DNA of 64,000 nt from Deltaproteobacteria bacterium. GTDB taxonomy: Bacteria; Myxococcota_A; Polyangia; Polyangiales; Houyiibacteriaceae. The notes under the pieces are model-generated. The model was not told the origin of the DNA and searched no databases. It saw only the letters and a program-made list of their open reading frames with translations. Both the position numbers and the translations under genes were made by a program. Below, one piece after another: positions 52,075-61,614 of the stretch. The stretch's first letter is position 1, and the number at the start of each line of letters is the position of its first letter. The stretch spans positions 310,001 to 374,000 of the forward strand of contig JAEPMI010000007.1 in NCBI GenBank assembly GCA_017644045.1, written 5' to 3'.

Positions 52075-52695
52075 ATGGCGGAGACACCGAAGGCGGAGAA
52101 CCTCACCTGGCATCGCGGCGAGATCGGCGCGGGAGACCGGCGGAAGGCGTACGGCCACCGGGGCGCGGTCCTCTGGCTGACGGGCCTCAGCGGCTCCGGC
52201 AAGAGCACCCTCGCCCACCGGCTCGAGCGGAAGCTCCTCGAGCGCGGCTGCGTCACCTACGTCCTCGACGGCGACAACGTCCGCCACGGCCTCAACGCCG
52301 ACCTCGGCTTCGCGCCCGACGAGCGCAAGGAGAACATCCGCCGCGTGGGCCACGTCGCGCGCCTCTTCGCGGACTCGGGCGCGCTGGTCATCACCGCGTT
52401 CATCTCGCCCTACCGGGCCGACCGCGATCAGATCCGCGCGATGCTCCCCGAGGGTGACTTCGTGGAGATCCACGTCGCGGCGGACCTGGCCACCTGCGAG
52501 GAGCGCGACCCCAAGGGCCTCTACGCCAAGGCGCGCGCTGGCGAGATCAAAGGCTTCACCGGCATCGACGCCCCCTACGAAGCGCCCGAGACGCCCGAGC
52601 TGAAGGTCGACACCGGCAGTCAGGACGTCGACGGATCGGCGGGCGACGTGCTCGCCTGGCTCGAAGAGCGCGGCTACTTCGACGCCGAGGACTGA
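52075..52695 (+). CDS. cysC: Adenylylsulfate kinase CysC
   Basis: A 206-residue kinase that phosphorylates adenosine 5'-phosphosulfate to PAPS with ATP. It has P-loop GLSGSGKSTLA (about 37-47), then VLDGDNVRHGLNADLGF (APS-binding), ERKENIRRVGHVARLF and FISPYRADRDQIR, all standard. It is a single-domain enzyme, not fused to ATP sulfurylase. It converges on the DUF72 gene six bases beyond its stop; no other cys gene is adjacent, so its role may be in sulfated products as well as assimilation. Confidence 0.95.
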   Translation: MAETPKAENLTWHRGEIGAGDRRKAYGHRGAVLWLTGLSGSGKSTLAHRLERKLLERGCVTYVLDGDNVRHGLNADLGFAPDERKENIRRVGHVARLFADSGALVITAFISPYRADRDQIRAMLPEGDFVEIHVAADLATCEERDPKGLYAKARAGEIKGFTGIDAPYEAPETPELKVDTGSQDVDGSAGDVLAWLEERGYFDAED

Positions 52696-52701
52696 GCAGC
52701 G

Positions 52702-53742
52702 TCAGCGGGCCAGTCGTTCCGCGAGCGCGACGACGGTCAGTGGCGAGCTGCCTTCGGCCTTGTTGTTCACGATGACCCAGCTCTCGGTGCCAGCCGCGCG
52801 GGCGGCGTCCACCAGCCGGACGACGTCGTCACGCATCTGGGGCTGCGGCGCCTTCATCTGGTCGAAGGGGACGAAGGCGGCGGCGAGGTCGCCGTACTGC
52901 TTGCCGGGCGGAATCATCAAGCGAACGACGAGTGGCTCGCCGACCCAGCCGGTACCGAGCACGCGCTCGACGCGTTCGAGCTGCGCGCCGAGTGTCGGCA
53001 TCCGGGTCCAGAGGTTGAAGACGTGGCTCGCGCCGTGGTCACGGAGGACCGAGAGGTAGCGCGGCGTGAAGAGGCGCGCGTCGCGGATCTCGAAGGCGTA
53101 GTCCAGGTCCGGCGCCGCCTGGGTCAAGAAGCGCTCGACCGCGTCGGCGAAGACCTCGGGATCGGGCGGGCCATGCACCGGGGGCACTTCGATGATCAGC
53201 GGACCGAGGTGGACGGCGAAGGTCTCGCGCATCGGCGCGCCGATGAGCTCCTCGAAGCGCCACGGGTCGAGGAAGCCCTCGTTGCGGCGTCCAGCGCGCG
53301 GACCGTAGCGGGGATGTTTCGGGAAGACCCAGGTGCTGAGCTCGTTGAAGACCTTCGAGACGCAGCGGAAGTCCGGTGGCAGCATCTTCGCGTACGCGCT
53401 CAGCTCCTCGCGGGGGATGGGCGCGTAGAACGCGCGGTCCATGCACACGGTCCGGAAGAGCGGGTGCCGCGCGTACTCGCCGAGCGAGCGCTGCACGAAG
53501 TCGCGCTCGTTGCGGTAGCGCTCGCGGTAGACCAGGCCGGCCCAGCCGGGGAAGGTCCAGCTCGAGGTGCCGAGGCGGAGGTCCGGCGGCAAGCGCGTCG
53601 CGAGATCGACCAGCCTCTCCCGACCCTCCGGCGGTAGCGGTCGGGGCTGGAAGAGCCCGAGCTGGCCATCGCCCCACAGACGCTCGCGACCGATCCGTTT
53701 CTCCGGATCGGTCTTCCGCATCGCGTCGCGCTCGTCCGCCAT
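52702..53742 (-). CDS. DUF72 (YecE-like) protein
   Basis: A 346-residue protein of the DUF72/YecE family, a TIM-barrel-like fold of unknown function. Recognisable pieces are LRLGTSSWTFPGWAGLVY near residue 55, YAPIPREELSAYAKMLPPDF and DLDYAFEIRDARLFTP. Start ATG 53742 shares its first base with the last base of the mltG stop (TGATG). It is the last gene of the S1/ruvX/mltG run. Confidence 0.85.
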   Translation of the reverse strand: MADERDAMRKTDPEKRIGRERLWGDGQLGLFQPRPLPPEGRERLVDLATRLPPDLRLGTSSWTFPGWAGLVYRERYRNERDFVQRSLGEYARHPLFRTVCMDRAFYAPIPREELSAYAKMLPPDFRCVSKVFNELSTWVFPKHPRYGPRAGRRNEGFLDPWRFEELIGAPMRETFAVHLGPLIIEVPPVHGPPDPEVFADAVERFLTQAAPDLDYAFEIRDARLFTPRYLSVLRDHGASHVFNLWTRMPTLGAQLERVERVLGTGWVGEPLVVRLMIPPGKQYGDLAAAFVPFDQMKAPQPQMRDDVVRLVDAARAAGTESWVIVNNKAEGSSPLTVVALAERLAR

Positions 53743-54818
53743 CACTCCGCGCGAAGGTACTGGTCGACGTTCGCGTTGTGACTGTCGAGGCCTTCGCTGA
53801 ACGCGTGGCGACCACCACCGCGCGCGACGAAATAGAGGTAGTCGTGAACCTCGGGGTCGAGCACCGCGCGAAGCGCCGGCAGCCCCGGATTGCAGATGGG
53901 TCCCGGCGGGAGTCCGCCGTGCCGGTAGGTGTTGTAGCGGTTCGCTCCGTCACGGAGCATGGCGCGGGTGATCCGCCCGCCGTAGCGCGCGCAGCTCGGC
54001 GCTGCGCTCGGCTCGGCCACGCAGCCGTAGGAGACCGTGGGGTCGGCCTGGAGTCGGTGTCGGGGGCGAAACTCTTCCGAGCGAAGGCGGTTGAGGAACA
54101 CTCCGGCGATGGTCGGTCGCTCGACCGCGACGGCCGCCTCCTTCTCGACGACGCTCGCCAGCACGAGCACCTGGTGCGCCGTGAAGCCGAGATCCGCGGA
54201 GAGCGTCGCCAGCGCCGCGGCGTGCTCGTCGAAGAGCGGCTCGGTCCGTCGCTCGTAGTTCTCGAGCATCCGCTCGACCACGACCGCGGCGTCGGTGCCT
54301 TCGTCGAAGTCGTAGGTGTCCGGGAAGAGGTAGCCCTCGTGGCTCGGGGCATCCGGGGCCATCGGCGGCGCGCCATCGGTGGCGGCGAGGAAGGCCTCTT
54401 CGCTGCAGATGCCGCGTGCGGCCAGTCGGTCGGCGACGTCATGGCGCGTGAAGCCCTCGGGGATCACCACCCGCACGGGGACGCGACCATAGCCCTGCGC
54501 GACGCGCGCCCGCAGCTCCCGCGGCGTCAGCCCGGTGGAGAGCAGGACGTCCCCGGTCCGTAGCCGCGAGCCGGCGCCCGTGAGCCGGAGGTAAGCGCCG
54601 AAGATCCAACCGTCGTCGACGATCCCGCGGGCCTCGAGCTCCCCCGCCAGCCGCGTCACCTCGGTCGGCATCTCGACGACCATCGAGCGTCGCGCTCCGG
54701 GCATCGGCTGCTTCGGATAGAGCAGCAACAACCAGGCGACCGCCGCGACGGCAGCCGCCACGGTCGTGAGGAGGATGGCCGTCGCGCCCCTCAGCCGTCG
54801 CCGTCGTCGTCTCGCCAT
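53742..54818 (-). CDS. mltG: Endolytic transglycosylase MltG
   Basis: A 358-residue, single-span inner-membrane enzyme (helix about 10-33 after a poly-Arg start). It cleaves nascent peptidoglycan and helps set glycan length. Visible family motifs are LysM-like N-domain, EGYLFPDTYDF, ASVVEKEA (catalytic Glu), QADPTVSYG and YNTYRHGGLPPGPICNPG. It overlaps ruvX by 28 bases; mltG beside ruvX (yqgF) is a common bacterial pairing. Confidence 0.94.
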   Translation of the reverse strand: MARRRRRRLRGATAILLTTVAAAVAAVAWLLLLYPKQPMPGARRSMVVEMPTEVTRLAGELEARGIVDDGWIFGAYLRLTGAGSRLRTGDVLLSTGLTPRELRARVAQGYGRVPVRVVIPEGFTRHDVADRLAARGICSEEAFLAATDGAPPMAPDAPSHEGYLFPDTYDFDEGTDAAVVVERMLENYERRTEPLFDEHAAALATLSADLGFTAHQVLVLASVVEKEAAVAVERPTIAGVFLNRLRSEEFRPRHRLQADPTVSYGCVAEPSAAPSCARYGGRITRAMLRDGANRYNTYRHGGLPPGPICNPGLPALRAVLDPEVHDYLYFVARGGGRHAFSEGLDSHNANVDQYLRAE

Positions 54819-55285
54819 GATTCGTCCGCGGCGGCCTCTGCATCGGAGGACGCGCTGCTCGCACGTCGGTATTCCCGCGCGTCCAGGTAGCCCTGCAGCA
54901 GGAGCGCGGCGGCGGTCTCGTCGACCACCCGCCGCTGCTTCTGACCGCGCACGCCCATCTCTCGGAGCGTGCGCTCGGCCGCGACGGTCGTGAGACGCTC
55001 GTCCCAGTACTCGACCGGCACCCCGAGCGCCTGCTCGAGCGCCACGCCGAACTTCCGGGCGCGGCGCGCGGCGGTGCCCTCCGTTCCGTCGAGGCGGAGC
55101 GGCAGGCCCACCACGGCGACGGAGACCTCGAGCTCACCGAGGGTCTCCTTCACCTTCTGTGCGGCCGCGCGATCGTCCAAACCGCGCTCCACCACGCCGT
55201 GGGGGAGCGCGAGCTTGCCGCTCGCCTCGTCGTCGAGCGCGAGCCCGATGCGCCGGGCACCGGGATCGACGCCGAGGATGCGCAT
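54791..55285 (-). CDS. ruvX: Putative pre-16S rRNA nuclease RuvX/YqgF
   Basis: A 164-residue RNase H-fold protein. It has GVDPGARRIGLAL (catalytic Asp7), VVGLPLRLDGTEGTAARR, DERLTTVAAE and DETAAALLLQGYLD (second catalytic Asp). In other bacteria it matures the 16S rRNA 5' end and was named for Holliday-junction resolution. The Ser/Ala/Asp-rich C-terminal tail (about 140-164) is extra. It starts 14 bases after the S1-protein stop. Confidence 0.92.
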   Translation of the reverse strand: MRILGVDPGARRIGLALDDEASGKLALPHGVVERGLDDRAAAQKVKETLGELEVSVAVVGLPLRLDGTEGTAARRARKFGVALEQALGVPVEYWDERLTTVAAERTLREMGVRGQKQRRVVDETAAALLLQGYLDAREYRRASSASSDAEAAADESWRDDDGDG

Positions 55286-55299
55286 GGGAGCTCTTGGGC

Positions 55300-57510
55300 C
55301 TACTTCTCGAGCTTGGACTTGAGGAGGTCGCCGAAGGTGCCGAAGCCCTTCGAAGCGGCTTCCTTGCGGTACTGCTGGACGGCCTTGCGCTCTTCGTCGC
55401 GCAGCTTGCCCTTCACCGAGAGGCGAAGGCGACCATCACGATCGGTCCCGATGACCTTCATCTCGTGCTCGGAGCCCTGCGAGAACTTCTTCTTGGTCTC
55501 GCCCTCTTCCGGCAGCTCGCGCATCGGCACGTAGCCGCGACCGCGCTTGCCGATCAGACCCTTGACCTGGACCAGCAGGCCGTGGCGCTCGATGCGGTCG
55601 ACGATGACCGTGACGAGCGCGCCCTTCTTGGTCGAGCGGGGCGCGACGGTGAGGTCGAGCTCGCCCTTCTCGATGGCTTCGAGGTCTGCCGCGGTGAGCA
55701 GCGAGAGGCTGAGCCGGCGCTGCTTCTCGTCCTTGCGGTCGATGACCACGTCGAGCTCTTCGCCCTCGGTGAGCACGTCCTTGGCGTGGGCCGGCTTGCC
55801 GTCGAGCTCGCTGATGTGCAGCAGCCCCTCGATGCCGGGGGCCAGCTCGAGGAAGGCGCCGAACTCGGTGAGGCTCACGACCTTGCCCTTGCGGGGCTTG
55901 CCGGGCGAGAGGAGCTCCTCGTGCTCCTTCCACGGGTCCGGGAGGCAGGTGCGGATCGAGAGGGAGACCTTCCCGTAGCGATCCTTCCGGGACATCTTCT
56001 GGACCTTGAGGACCTCGACCTGGACCTCGTCGCCGACCTTCACGTGGTCGGACGGCTTGCCGCCGCGGGTCCACGCGATCTCGCTCATGTGAACGAGGCC
56101 GTCGATGCCGCCGATGTCCACGAGCGCGCCGTAGTCGCGCACGTCGGTGACCTTGCCGGTGATCTTCTCGCCGACCTTCAGCTCGTCGAGGCGATCCTTC
56201 GCCGCCTTGCGCGCTTCCTTCTCGAGGATGCTGCGCCGGGTCACGACGATGCTCTTGCCCTTGGACTTCGGGACACTGAACTCGAGCTTCCGCCCGACCA
56301 GGGTCTCCGGGTCGTCGATCATGCCGAGCGACATGCCGCGCGCGGGCGCGAAGCAACGGATGCCGGCGATGAGCACGTCGAAGCCGCCGCGGTTGTAGCC
56401 GAAGACCACACCGGGGACGCGACGCTTCTCGTCGTGGGCGAGCTTGATCGCCGCCTTGGCGCGCGGGCGCTCGATGTTGCGGTTCACGATCGCGATGTGC
56501 CCACTCTCGGACACCGAGCCGACGCGACCACGGAAGATGGCGCCGACCTGCGGGGGCTCGGGATGCGGGGGCTCGGGCTCCAGCGGAATCGGCTCGACGG
56601 CCGGCTCCTCGGGCTTCGCCTCGGCAGCGGGAGCGTCCGCTTCCGCGGCAGCCTCGGGCTTCGCCTCGGCGGGTGCGTCCGCAGCCGGCGCTTCCGCGGC
56701 AGCCTCGGGCTTCGCCTCCGCAGCCGGCGCGTCCGCGGCAGCCTCGGGCTTCGCCTCGGCGGGTGCGTCCGCAGCCGGCGCGTCCGCGGCGGCCTCGGGC
56801 TTCGCCTCGGCGGGTGCGTCCGCAGCCGGCGCTTCCGCGGCGGCCTCGGGCTTCGCAGCCTCTGCAGCCGGCGCCGCTTCCGCGGTCGCCTCGCTCTTCG
56901 CGGCGTCGGTCGGCGCTGCGACGCCGACCGCGGTGCTCTCGGTCGCCTCGGGCGCGGTCGACTCCTCGACCTCCCGCGGCTCCAGGACATCGGCGATGGC
57001 GATGGCCTTGCCGAAGAGGTCGACCATGATCGCGCCGTCCTCGACGCGGGTCACGCGACCGGCGACCACCTCGCCCACGCGGAACGCGTGCTGGCGCGGG
57101 CCGGAGCCCTCGAAGAAGCGAGCGAAGGCCTGGTCCTTCTTGTCCGACCCGCCTTCCTTCTTCTTCTTCTTGCGACGGCGCTTGCGCTTCTTCTTACCGT
57201 CGGAGCCCTCGGCGTCGCCCTTCGATCCGTCGTCGGCCTTGGCCTCGCCCTCGGGCGCCTTGGCGTCGGCCTGCGCCGCGTCGGTCTTCGCGTCGTCGGC
57301 CTTCGGGGTGTCCGCGGGAGCCTCGGCCTTCTCGGGCGGGGGCGCATCCGCTGCCGGCTTCGCCTCGGCGGCCGGGGCCGCTTCGGCCTCGGGCTTGGCT
57401 TCGGCCGACGGAGTGGCGCCGTTGGAGGGCTTCGCCTCCGCAGACTCGGGTGTGGCCGACCCCTCCTTGGAGGGTTCCGCGATGGGCTGTTGGTTCTCGT
57501 TCTCGGACAT
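55300..57510 (-). CDS. Multi-S1-domain RNA-binding protein with an Ala/Pro/Glu-rich insert
   Basis: A 736-residue protein. An N-terminal Ala/Pro/Glu/Lys-rich region (1-90) leads to a basic patch (KKKRKRRRKKKKKEGG, about 70-87), a first, interrupted S1-like domain (RVGEVVAGRVTRVEDGAIMVDLFG), then an Ala/Pro/Glu-rich insert of about 190 residues, and at least four further S1 domains (for example GKVTDVRDYGALVDIGGIDGLVHMSEI; GKVVSLTEFGAFLELAPGIEGLLHISEL). It resembles ribosomal protein S1 in domain type, and may bind mRNA. It heads the ruvX/mltG/DUF72 operon. Start ATG 57510 chosen over 57612. Confidence 0.85.
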   Translation of the reverse strand: MSENENQQPIAEPSKEGSATPESAEAKPSNGATPSAEAKPEAEAAPAAEAKPAADAPPPEKAEAPADTPKADDAKTDAAQADAKAPEGEAKADDGSKGDAEGSDGKKKRKRRRKKKKKEGGSDKKDQAFARFFEGSGPRQHAFRVGEVVAGRVTRVEDGAIMVDLFGKAIAIADVLEPREVEESTAPEATESTAVGVAAPTDAAKSEATAEAAPAAEAAKPEAAAEAPAADAPAEAKPEAAADAPAADAPAEAKPEAAADAPAAEAKPEAAAEAPAADAPAEAKPEAAAEADAPAAEAKPEEPAVEPIPLEPEPPHPEPPQVGAIFRGRVGSVSESGHIAIVNRNIERPRAKAAIKLAHDEKRRVPGVVFGYNRGGFDVLIAGIRCFAPARGMSLGMIDDPETLVGRKLEFSVPKSKGKSIVVTRRSILEKEARKAAKDRLDELKVGEKITGKVTDVRDYGALVDIGGIDGLVHMSEIAWTRGGKPSDHVKVGDEVQVEVLKVQKMSRKDRYGKVSLSIRTCLPDPWKEHEELLSPGKPRKGKVVSLTEFGAFLELAPGIEGLLHISELDGKPAHAKDVLTEGEELDVVIDRKDEKQRRLSLSLLTAADLEAIEKGELDLTVAPRSTKKGALVTVIVDRIERHGLLVQVKGLIGKRGRGYVPMRELPEEGETKKKFSQGSEHEMKVIGTDRDGRLRLSVKGKLRDEERKAVQQYRKEAASKGFGTFGDLLKSKLEK
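56602..56880 (-). repeat. Tandem repeats in the S1-protein gene encoding the insert
   Basis: Repeated GCCTCGGCGGGTGCGTCCGC- and GCAGCCTCGGGCTTCGCCTC-type blocks, in units of roughly 45-54 bp, encode the EAKPEAAADAPAADAPA peptide repeats. The period stays a multiple of three, so length changes would be in frame. Confidence 0.75.
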
Positions 57511-57633
57511 CGAAAAGGTCGCCTCTCGAGGCTCTCGCCGCTTCGCGACGAGCCAGTTTTCGTGCGCGCGCGGAGGGTCGGGCAGCCTAGGAGGTGTCCT
57601 GGGTCCGGTCAACCCAGACCGTACGCGCGTGTG

Positions 57634-60600
57634 CTATCGGACGCCGGTGCGGGCGAGGCTTTCCGCCCGGGCCCGGAGCTGGCTCGCCAGACGGGGACGG
57701 CCGGCTCCATCCGCCATGGGCGCCGCGCGCCCCAGGGTCCGGATGGCCGCGCCCACGTCGCCGAGCGCGAGGTGGGCGCGAGCGAGCATGTCGAGCCCCA
57801 TCGCCGCCTCGCCCGCTCGACCGAGCGATTCCAGCCGTTCCACGCTCCGGACCAGCCCGCGGACGAAGTGCGTGTCCGGGTGCGCCGCCAGCGCCAGCTC
57901 CGCCTGCACCGTCTCGGCGAGGCACGCCACCGCGTCGAGCCCGCGACCGGTCGCCGCGCCCTTCGCCGCCGCGGCCCAGACCGCCGCTTCGTTCTCGCGC
58001 CCCGCGTCCACGCAGGCGACCGCGGCCCGGACCGCCGTCTGAGCCAGCGCCTCGTCCATGCCGAGGTCTCGCGCGAGCGTCGCCGCGTCCACCCAGAGCT
58101 CGAAGGCGTACTCCACGCCCTCGCAGGAGGCGACCTCCGCCGCGGCGTAGAGCGCCCGCCAGCGGAGCCGAGCGCCCCCATGAGCGGCCGCCCGGACCAG
58201 CGCCCGGTGCGAGGCATCCGCCGCGCGCGCGTCCTCGCCGGCGCGGGCCAGCGCGATCGCGAACGCCGCCAGCGCGTAGCCGAGCTCCCCGCCGGGCTCC
58301 GGCACCCAGAGGCTCCCACGCCGCGATCCCGGGAGCGAGGGGGGCGCCACCTCGAAGCAGCCGACCGCCGCGTCCAACGTGTCGATCGCGTTGGTGACGT
58401 CGCCCGTCTCCATCAGCGCCCAGCCGAGCGCGAGCCAGAGCTGCCCGCGGAGCGCGTCGTCCTCGACGTCCTCGAGCACGTCCGCCGCTTGCTCGAGAAT
58501 GTCCACCGCATCCGACCAGAAGGACTCGCGCGCTCGCAGCCGCGCACGCACGAGGCCCGCGCGCACCACCAGCGATGGCGCGGTCGCCCCCTCGGTCCCT
58601 TCGAGCGCGCTCTGCACCAGCTCGGGGTCGCCGGCCTCGAGCGCGAGCTCCGCCGCACCGATGCGCCATTCGAGCTTCGAGTTGCCGTTCGCCTCCGCCG
58701 CGCGCGCCGCCTCGAGGGTCCACCACGCCGCGCGCTCCATCTCGCCTTCGGCGCGGCACGCCTTGGCCGCGGCGAGGCAGTGGTCCGCGGCTTCCGGCAG
58801 ATCGCCGAGCCGCGCGTGCTGCGCGAGCAGCTCCGCCGGCGCACCCGCCACGTCCGCGAGCGCCGACACCGCCGACGCGTGCAAGCGCTGGCGCTTCTGA
58901 CCGGGCAAGGCCTCCAGCACGCAGCGCCGCACCAGGTCGCCGCCGGCGATACGCACTCCGTCGGGGATGGCCGCCGCGTCGCCGCCGCCCCAGCGACCGG
59001 TGAGCTCGTAGCTCCCGGCGCCGCCGATGGGCCGAAGCCAGCGCGCCGTCAACAGACGCATCATCGGCCGACGCATGAGATCCACTGGCACGTTCGTCAG
59101 CGCGGCGAGCGTCGTGGTCGCGGCGTGATCGCCGAGCGCGGCGCACGCCGCGAGCAGGTCCCGCGCGCTCTTCGGGAGCGCCGAGACCCGCGCCGCGACC
59201 GCGGACGCCATGCGGTCCGGGAGCGGCAATCCATCGAGCGGCGGGAGCTGGTGGAGCACGCCGTCCGCGATCGCCGCGCGCTCCTCGCCCCCCAGCACCG
59301 CCGCCAACTGCGTGAGGCCCGCCGGGTTGCCTTCGCACGCCTGCTCGACGACCTCGCCGACCTCGCCCTCGAAGGCGCGGGCGCCCATCGCACGCGCGAA
59401 GAGACGCTGGCCGACGAGCGGGTCGAGGCGCTCGAGGCGCAGCGTCTCCACCGACCCGAGCGGCGGGAGGGCGACCCCGGGTCGAGCGCTGAGCACCGCC
59501 AGCGCGCGCTTGGAGCGCAGCGGCCGGATCAGGAGCGCGAGCAGCTGCCGCGTCTCGTCGTCCATCCAGTGGACGTCCTCGAAGACCACGACCACGGGGC
59601 CGTCTTCGCTCAATGCTTGAATCGCTCGGTCGAAAGCGTGCGCGAGCGCGAGGCCACGCGGGCGGCCGTAGGGACGCTCGAGCGGCTGGTCCAAGAGCCC
59701 CAGCACACTCGCGACCTCGGCGATGGAGCGCTGGCCCAGCCCGAGCACCCGCAGCCGCTCGACCTTCTCCAGGCGCGCGGCCTTGTCGTCGCTCACCTCG
59801 AGACCACAGAGGTCTCCGAAGAGCGAGCCGAGCGCGCCGTAAGCGTTCGTCTTGCCGGCGCGCCCGTGCGCCGAGAGCACCGTCGCGCCTTCGCAGGTCG
59901 CCGCGTGCGCGAGCTCGGCGATGAGCCGCGACTTGCCGGTCCCGGCCGGACCGCTGACGAGCACGCTCGTGCCACGCCCTTCGGCCGCCGCGTTGAAGGT
60001 ACCAATCAGGATCGCGAGCTCGTCCCGCCGCCCCACGAGCGGTCCGTCCCGGAGGTGCTGGATCTCCCGCTCGGCCCGCGAGCGCGCCTCGGTGATCGAG
60101 GGCCAACCCTCGGCGCAGTCCTGGATGTGAAAGCGCCAGCGCAGCTCTTCGACGAGCGCGGGGTGGATGCGCAGGCCGTCGCTGAGCGCGGCCACCGCCT
60201 CGTCGCGCGTCTGCGCCAGCGGTTCGGCGAGGTCTCCGTCGTAGACCCGCGCTCCACCCCGCAGCAGCGCGAGCGGCGTGCCCTTCCGCTGATGGCGCAC
60301 GTCGAGACCGAAGCGCACCGCTCGCTCGGCCGCATGCTCCGCGTCGCCCTCGTGCCCGAAGACCACCTCGAAGGTGCCGCGCATCGCCGGCAAGAGGAGT
60401 CCGCCGTGGCGCTGCGCGATCGCGCGGAGCACGTCGAGCGGCCCGGCGTCGTCCGGCATCACGACGACCAGCGCCGCGCGCTCCTCCGCCCTTAGCCGCT
60501 TGCTGGTCGAGAAGGCCATCGTGGCCTCGGTGATCGCCACCGGCGTGTCGCCGTGGCCGAGGCGCTCGTCGTCCGACTGCGTGAAGAGCGTGATGCGCGC

Positions 60601-61554
60601 CTTGTTCGCTCGGGACGCGTCCGCCGGCGGCGCGATGCGCGCGATGGCCTCGCGCAGGTCGGCGTCACCGACGTGAGCCTTCATCTCGACGAGCACGCGG
60701 GAGAGGTCGTCGGCCATCAGCCCCGCGCTCGGGTAGCGCGACTCGCGGTCGCGCTCGAGGGCGCGCTCGAGAATGCTCTGCATGAACGCCGGGAGCCCGA
60801 GCCCCGCGAGATCCAGCACCGGCACCGAGCCGGAGACCACGCGCTCGAGGGTCTGCTCCGGCGTTTTCGCGCGAAAGAGCCGGCGACCGGCCAGCAGCTC
60901 GTAGAGCACGATGCCGAGCGAGAAGATGTCCGAGCGGTTGTCGAGCGGTTCGGCGCGCGCCTGCTCCGGAGACATGTAGGCGTACTTGCCGCGGAGGGTG
61001 TTGCCGTCCTCCGCGCCGCCGAGCCCCGACGCGAGCGCGATGCCGAAGTCCGCGACCTTGACCTGTCCCTCGTAGCCGAGGAGCACGTTCTGAGGAGAGA
61101 TGTCGCGATGGACGATGCCGAGGGGCCGGCCGTCTTCGGTGCGCTGTCGGTGCGCGTAGTCGAGCGCCCGCGCGCTCTCCATCATGATCCAGAGCCGAAG
61201 CGGCAGGCTCAGCCCGACCCCGCTCGCGAGTGGGTTCGGCTGGGCCGCGAGCGCGGTGGCCAGGTCGCAGCCCTGCACCAGCTCCATCGCGATGAAGTAG
61301 GCGCCCTGCTCTTCTCCGAGCTCGAAGATCTGAACGATGCCCGGGTGGTTCAGCCGGGCGGCGACCTTCGCCTCGTGGATGAGGAGCTCGGCGAAGTCCT
61401 CCCGTGCCATGAGCGAAGGGAGGACGCGCTTGATGACGACCTCCTTCTCGAAGCCGGCCACGCCGCGCGATCGGGCACGCCAGACCTCGGCCATGCCCCC
61501 CTCGCCGATGCGGTCGAGGAGCTCGTAGGAGCCGAAGAGCACCTGTCGCCCCAT
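57634..61554 (-). CDS. Giant Ser/Thr kinase with degenerate cyclase-like domain, ATPase and TPR-like repeats
   Basis: A 1306-residue protein. Residues 1-280 are an intact Hanks-type kinase (GEGGMAEVWRA, VVIKRVL, HRDISPQNVLL, ADFGIAL, SPEQAR). Residues about 345-445 resemble a nucleotide cyclase (RGTFEVVFGHEGDAEHAAER) but lack the metal-binding aspartates. Residues about 500-800 are an AAA/STAND-like ATPase (GPAGTGKSRL; VVVVFEDVHWMDDET). Residues about 880-1306 are TPR-like helical repeats. This resembles the Pkn-type kinase/cyclase/ATPase regulators common in myxobacteria. ATG 61554 is 60 bases after the membrane-partner gene's stop and may be co-transcribed with the sigma factor. Confidence 0.85.
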   Translation of the reverse strand: MGRQVLFGSYELLDRIGEGGMAEVWRARSRGVAGFEKEVVIKRVLPSLMAREDFAELLIHEAKVAARLNHPGIVQIFELGEEQGAYFIAMELVQGCDLATALAAQPNPLASGVGLSLPLRLWIMMESARALDYAHRQRTEDGRPLGIVHRDISPQNVLLGYEGQVKVADFGIALASGLGGAEDGNTLRGKYAYMSPEQARAEPLDNRSDIFSLGIVLYELLAGRRLFRAKTPEQTLERVVSGSVPVLDLAGLGLPAFMQSILERALERDRESRYPSAGLMADDLSRVLVEMKAHVGDADLREAIARIAPPADASRANKARITLFTQSDDERLGHGDTPVAITEATMAFSTSKRLRAEERAALVVVMPDDAGPLDVLRAIAQRHGGLLLPAMRGTFEVVFGHEGDAEHAAERAVRFGLDVRHQRKGTPLALLRGGARVYDGDLAEPLAQTRDEAVAALSDGLRIHPALVEELRWRFHIQDCAEGWPSITEARSRAEREIQHLRDGPLVGRRDELAILIGTFNAAAEGRGTSVLVSGPAGTGKSRLIAELAHAATCEGATVLSAHGRAGKTNAYGALGSLFGDLCGLEVSDDKAARLEKVERLRVLGLGQRSIAEVASVLGLLDQPLERPYGRPRGLALAHAFDRAIQALSEDGPVVVVFEDVHWMDDETRQLLALLIRPLRSKRALAVLSARPGVALPPLGSVETLRLERLDPLVGQRLFARAMGARAFEGEVGEVVEQACEGNPAGLTQLAAVLGGEERAAIADGVLHQLPPLDGLPLPDRMASAVAARVSALPKSARDLLAACAALGDHAATTTLAALTNVPVDLMRRPMMRLLTARWLRPIGGAGSYELTGRWGGGDAAAIPDGVRIAGGDLVRRCVLEALPGQKRQRLHASAVSALADVAGAPAELLAQHARLGDLPEAADHCLAAAKACRAEGEMERAAWWTLEAARAAEANGNSKLEWRIGAAELALEAGDPELVQSALEGTEGATAPSLVVRAGLVRARLRARESFWSDAVDILEQAADVLEDVEDDALRGQLWLALGWALMETGDVTNAIDTLDAAVGCFEVAPPSLPGSRRGSLWVPEPGGELGYALAAFAIALARAGEDARAADASHRALVRAAAHGGARLRWRALYAAAEVASCEGVEYAFELWVDAATLARDLGMDEALAQTAVRAAVACVDAGRENEAAVWAAAAKGAATGRGLDAVACLAETVQAELALAAHPDTHFVRGLVRSVERLESLGRAGEAAMGLDMLARAHLALGDVGAAIRTLGRAAPMADGAGRPRLASQLRARAESLARTGVR

Positions 61555-61614
61555 GACCGGCGGACCCTATCCAACCCGCCTCGCTCCGTCCAGCGACGCC
61601 GTGTCGCGGAACCG

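Noticed and set aside
55159-60495. A 1778-codon plus-strand open frame
   Set aside because: It runs antisense to ruvX, the S1 protein and the kinase/ATPase gene, all of which carry recognisable motifs; the frame has the Arg/Leu/Ala bias of shadow frames in high-GC DNA.
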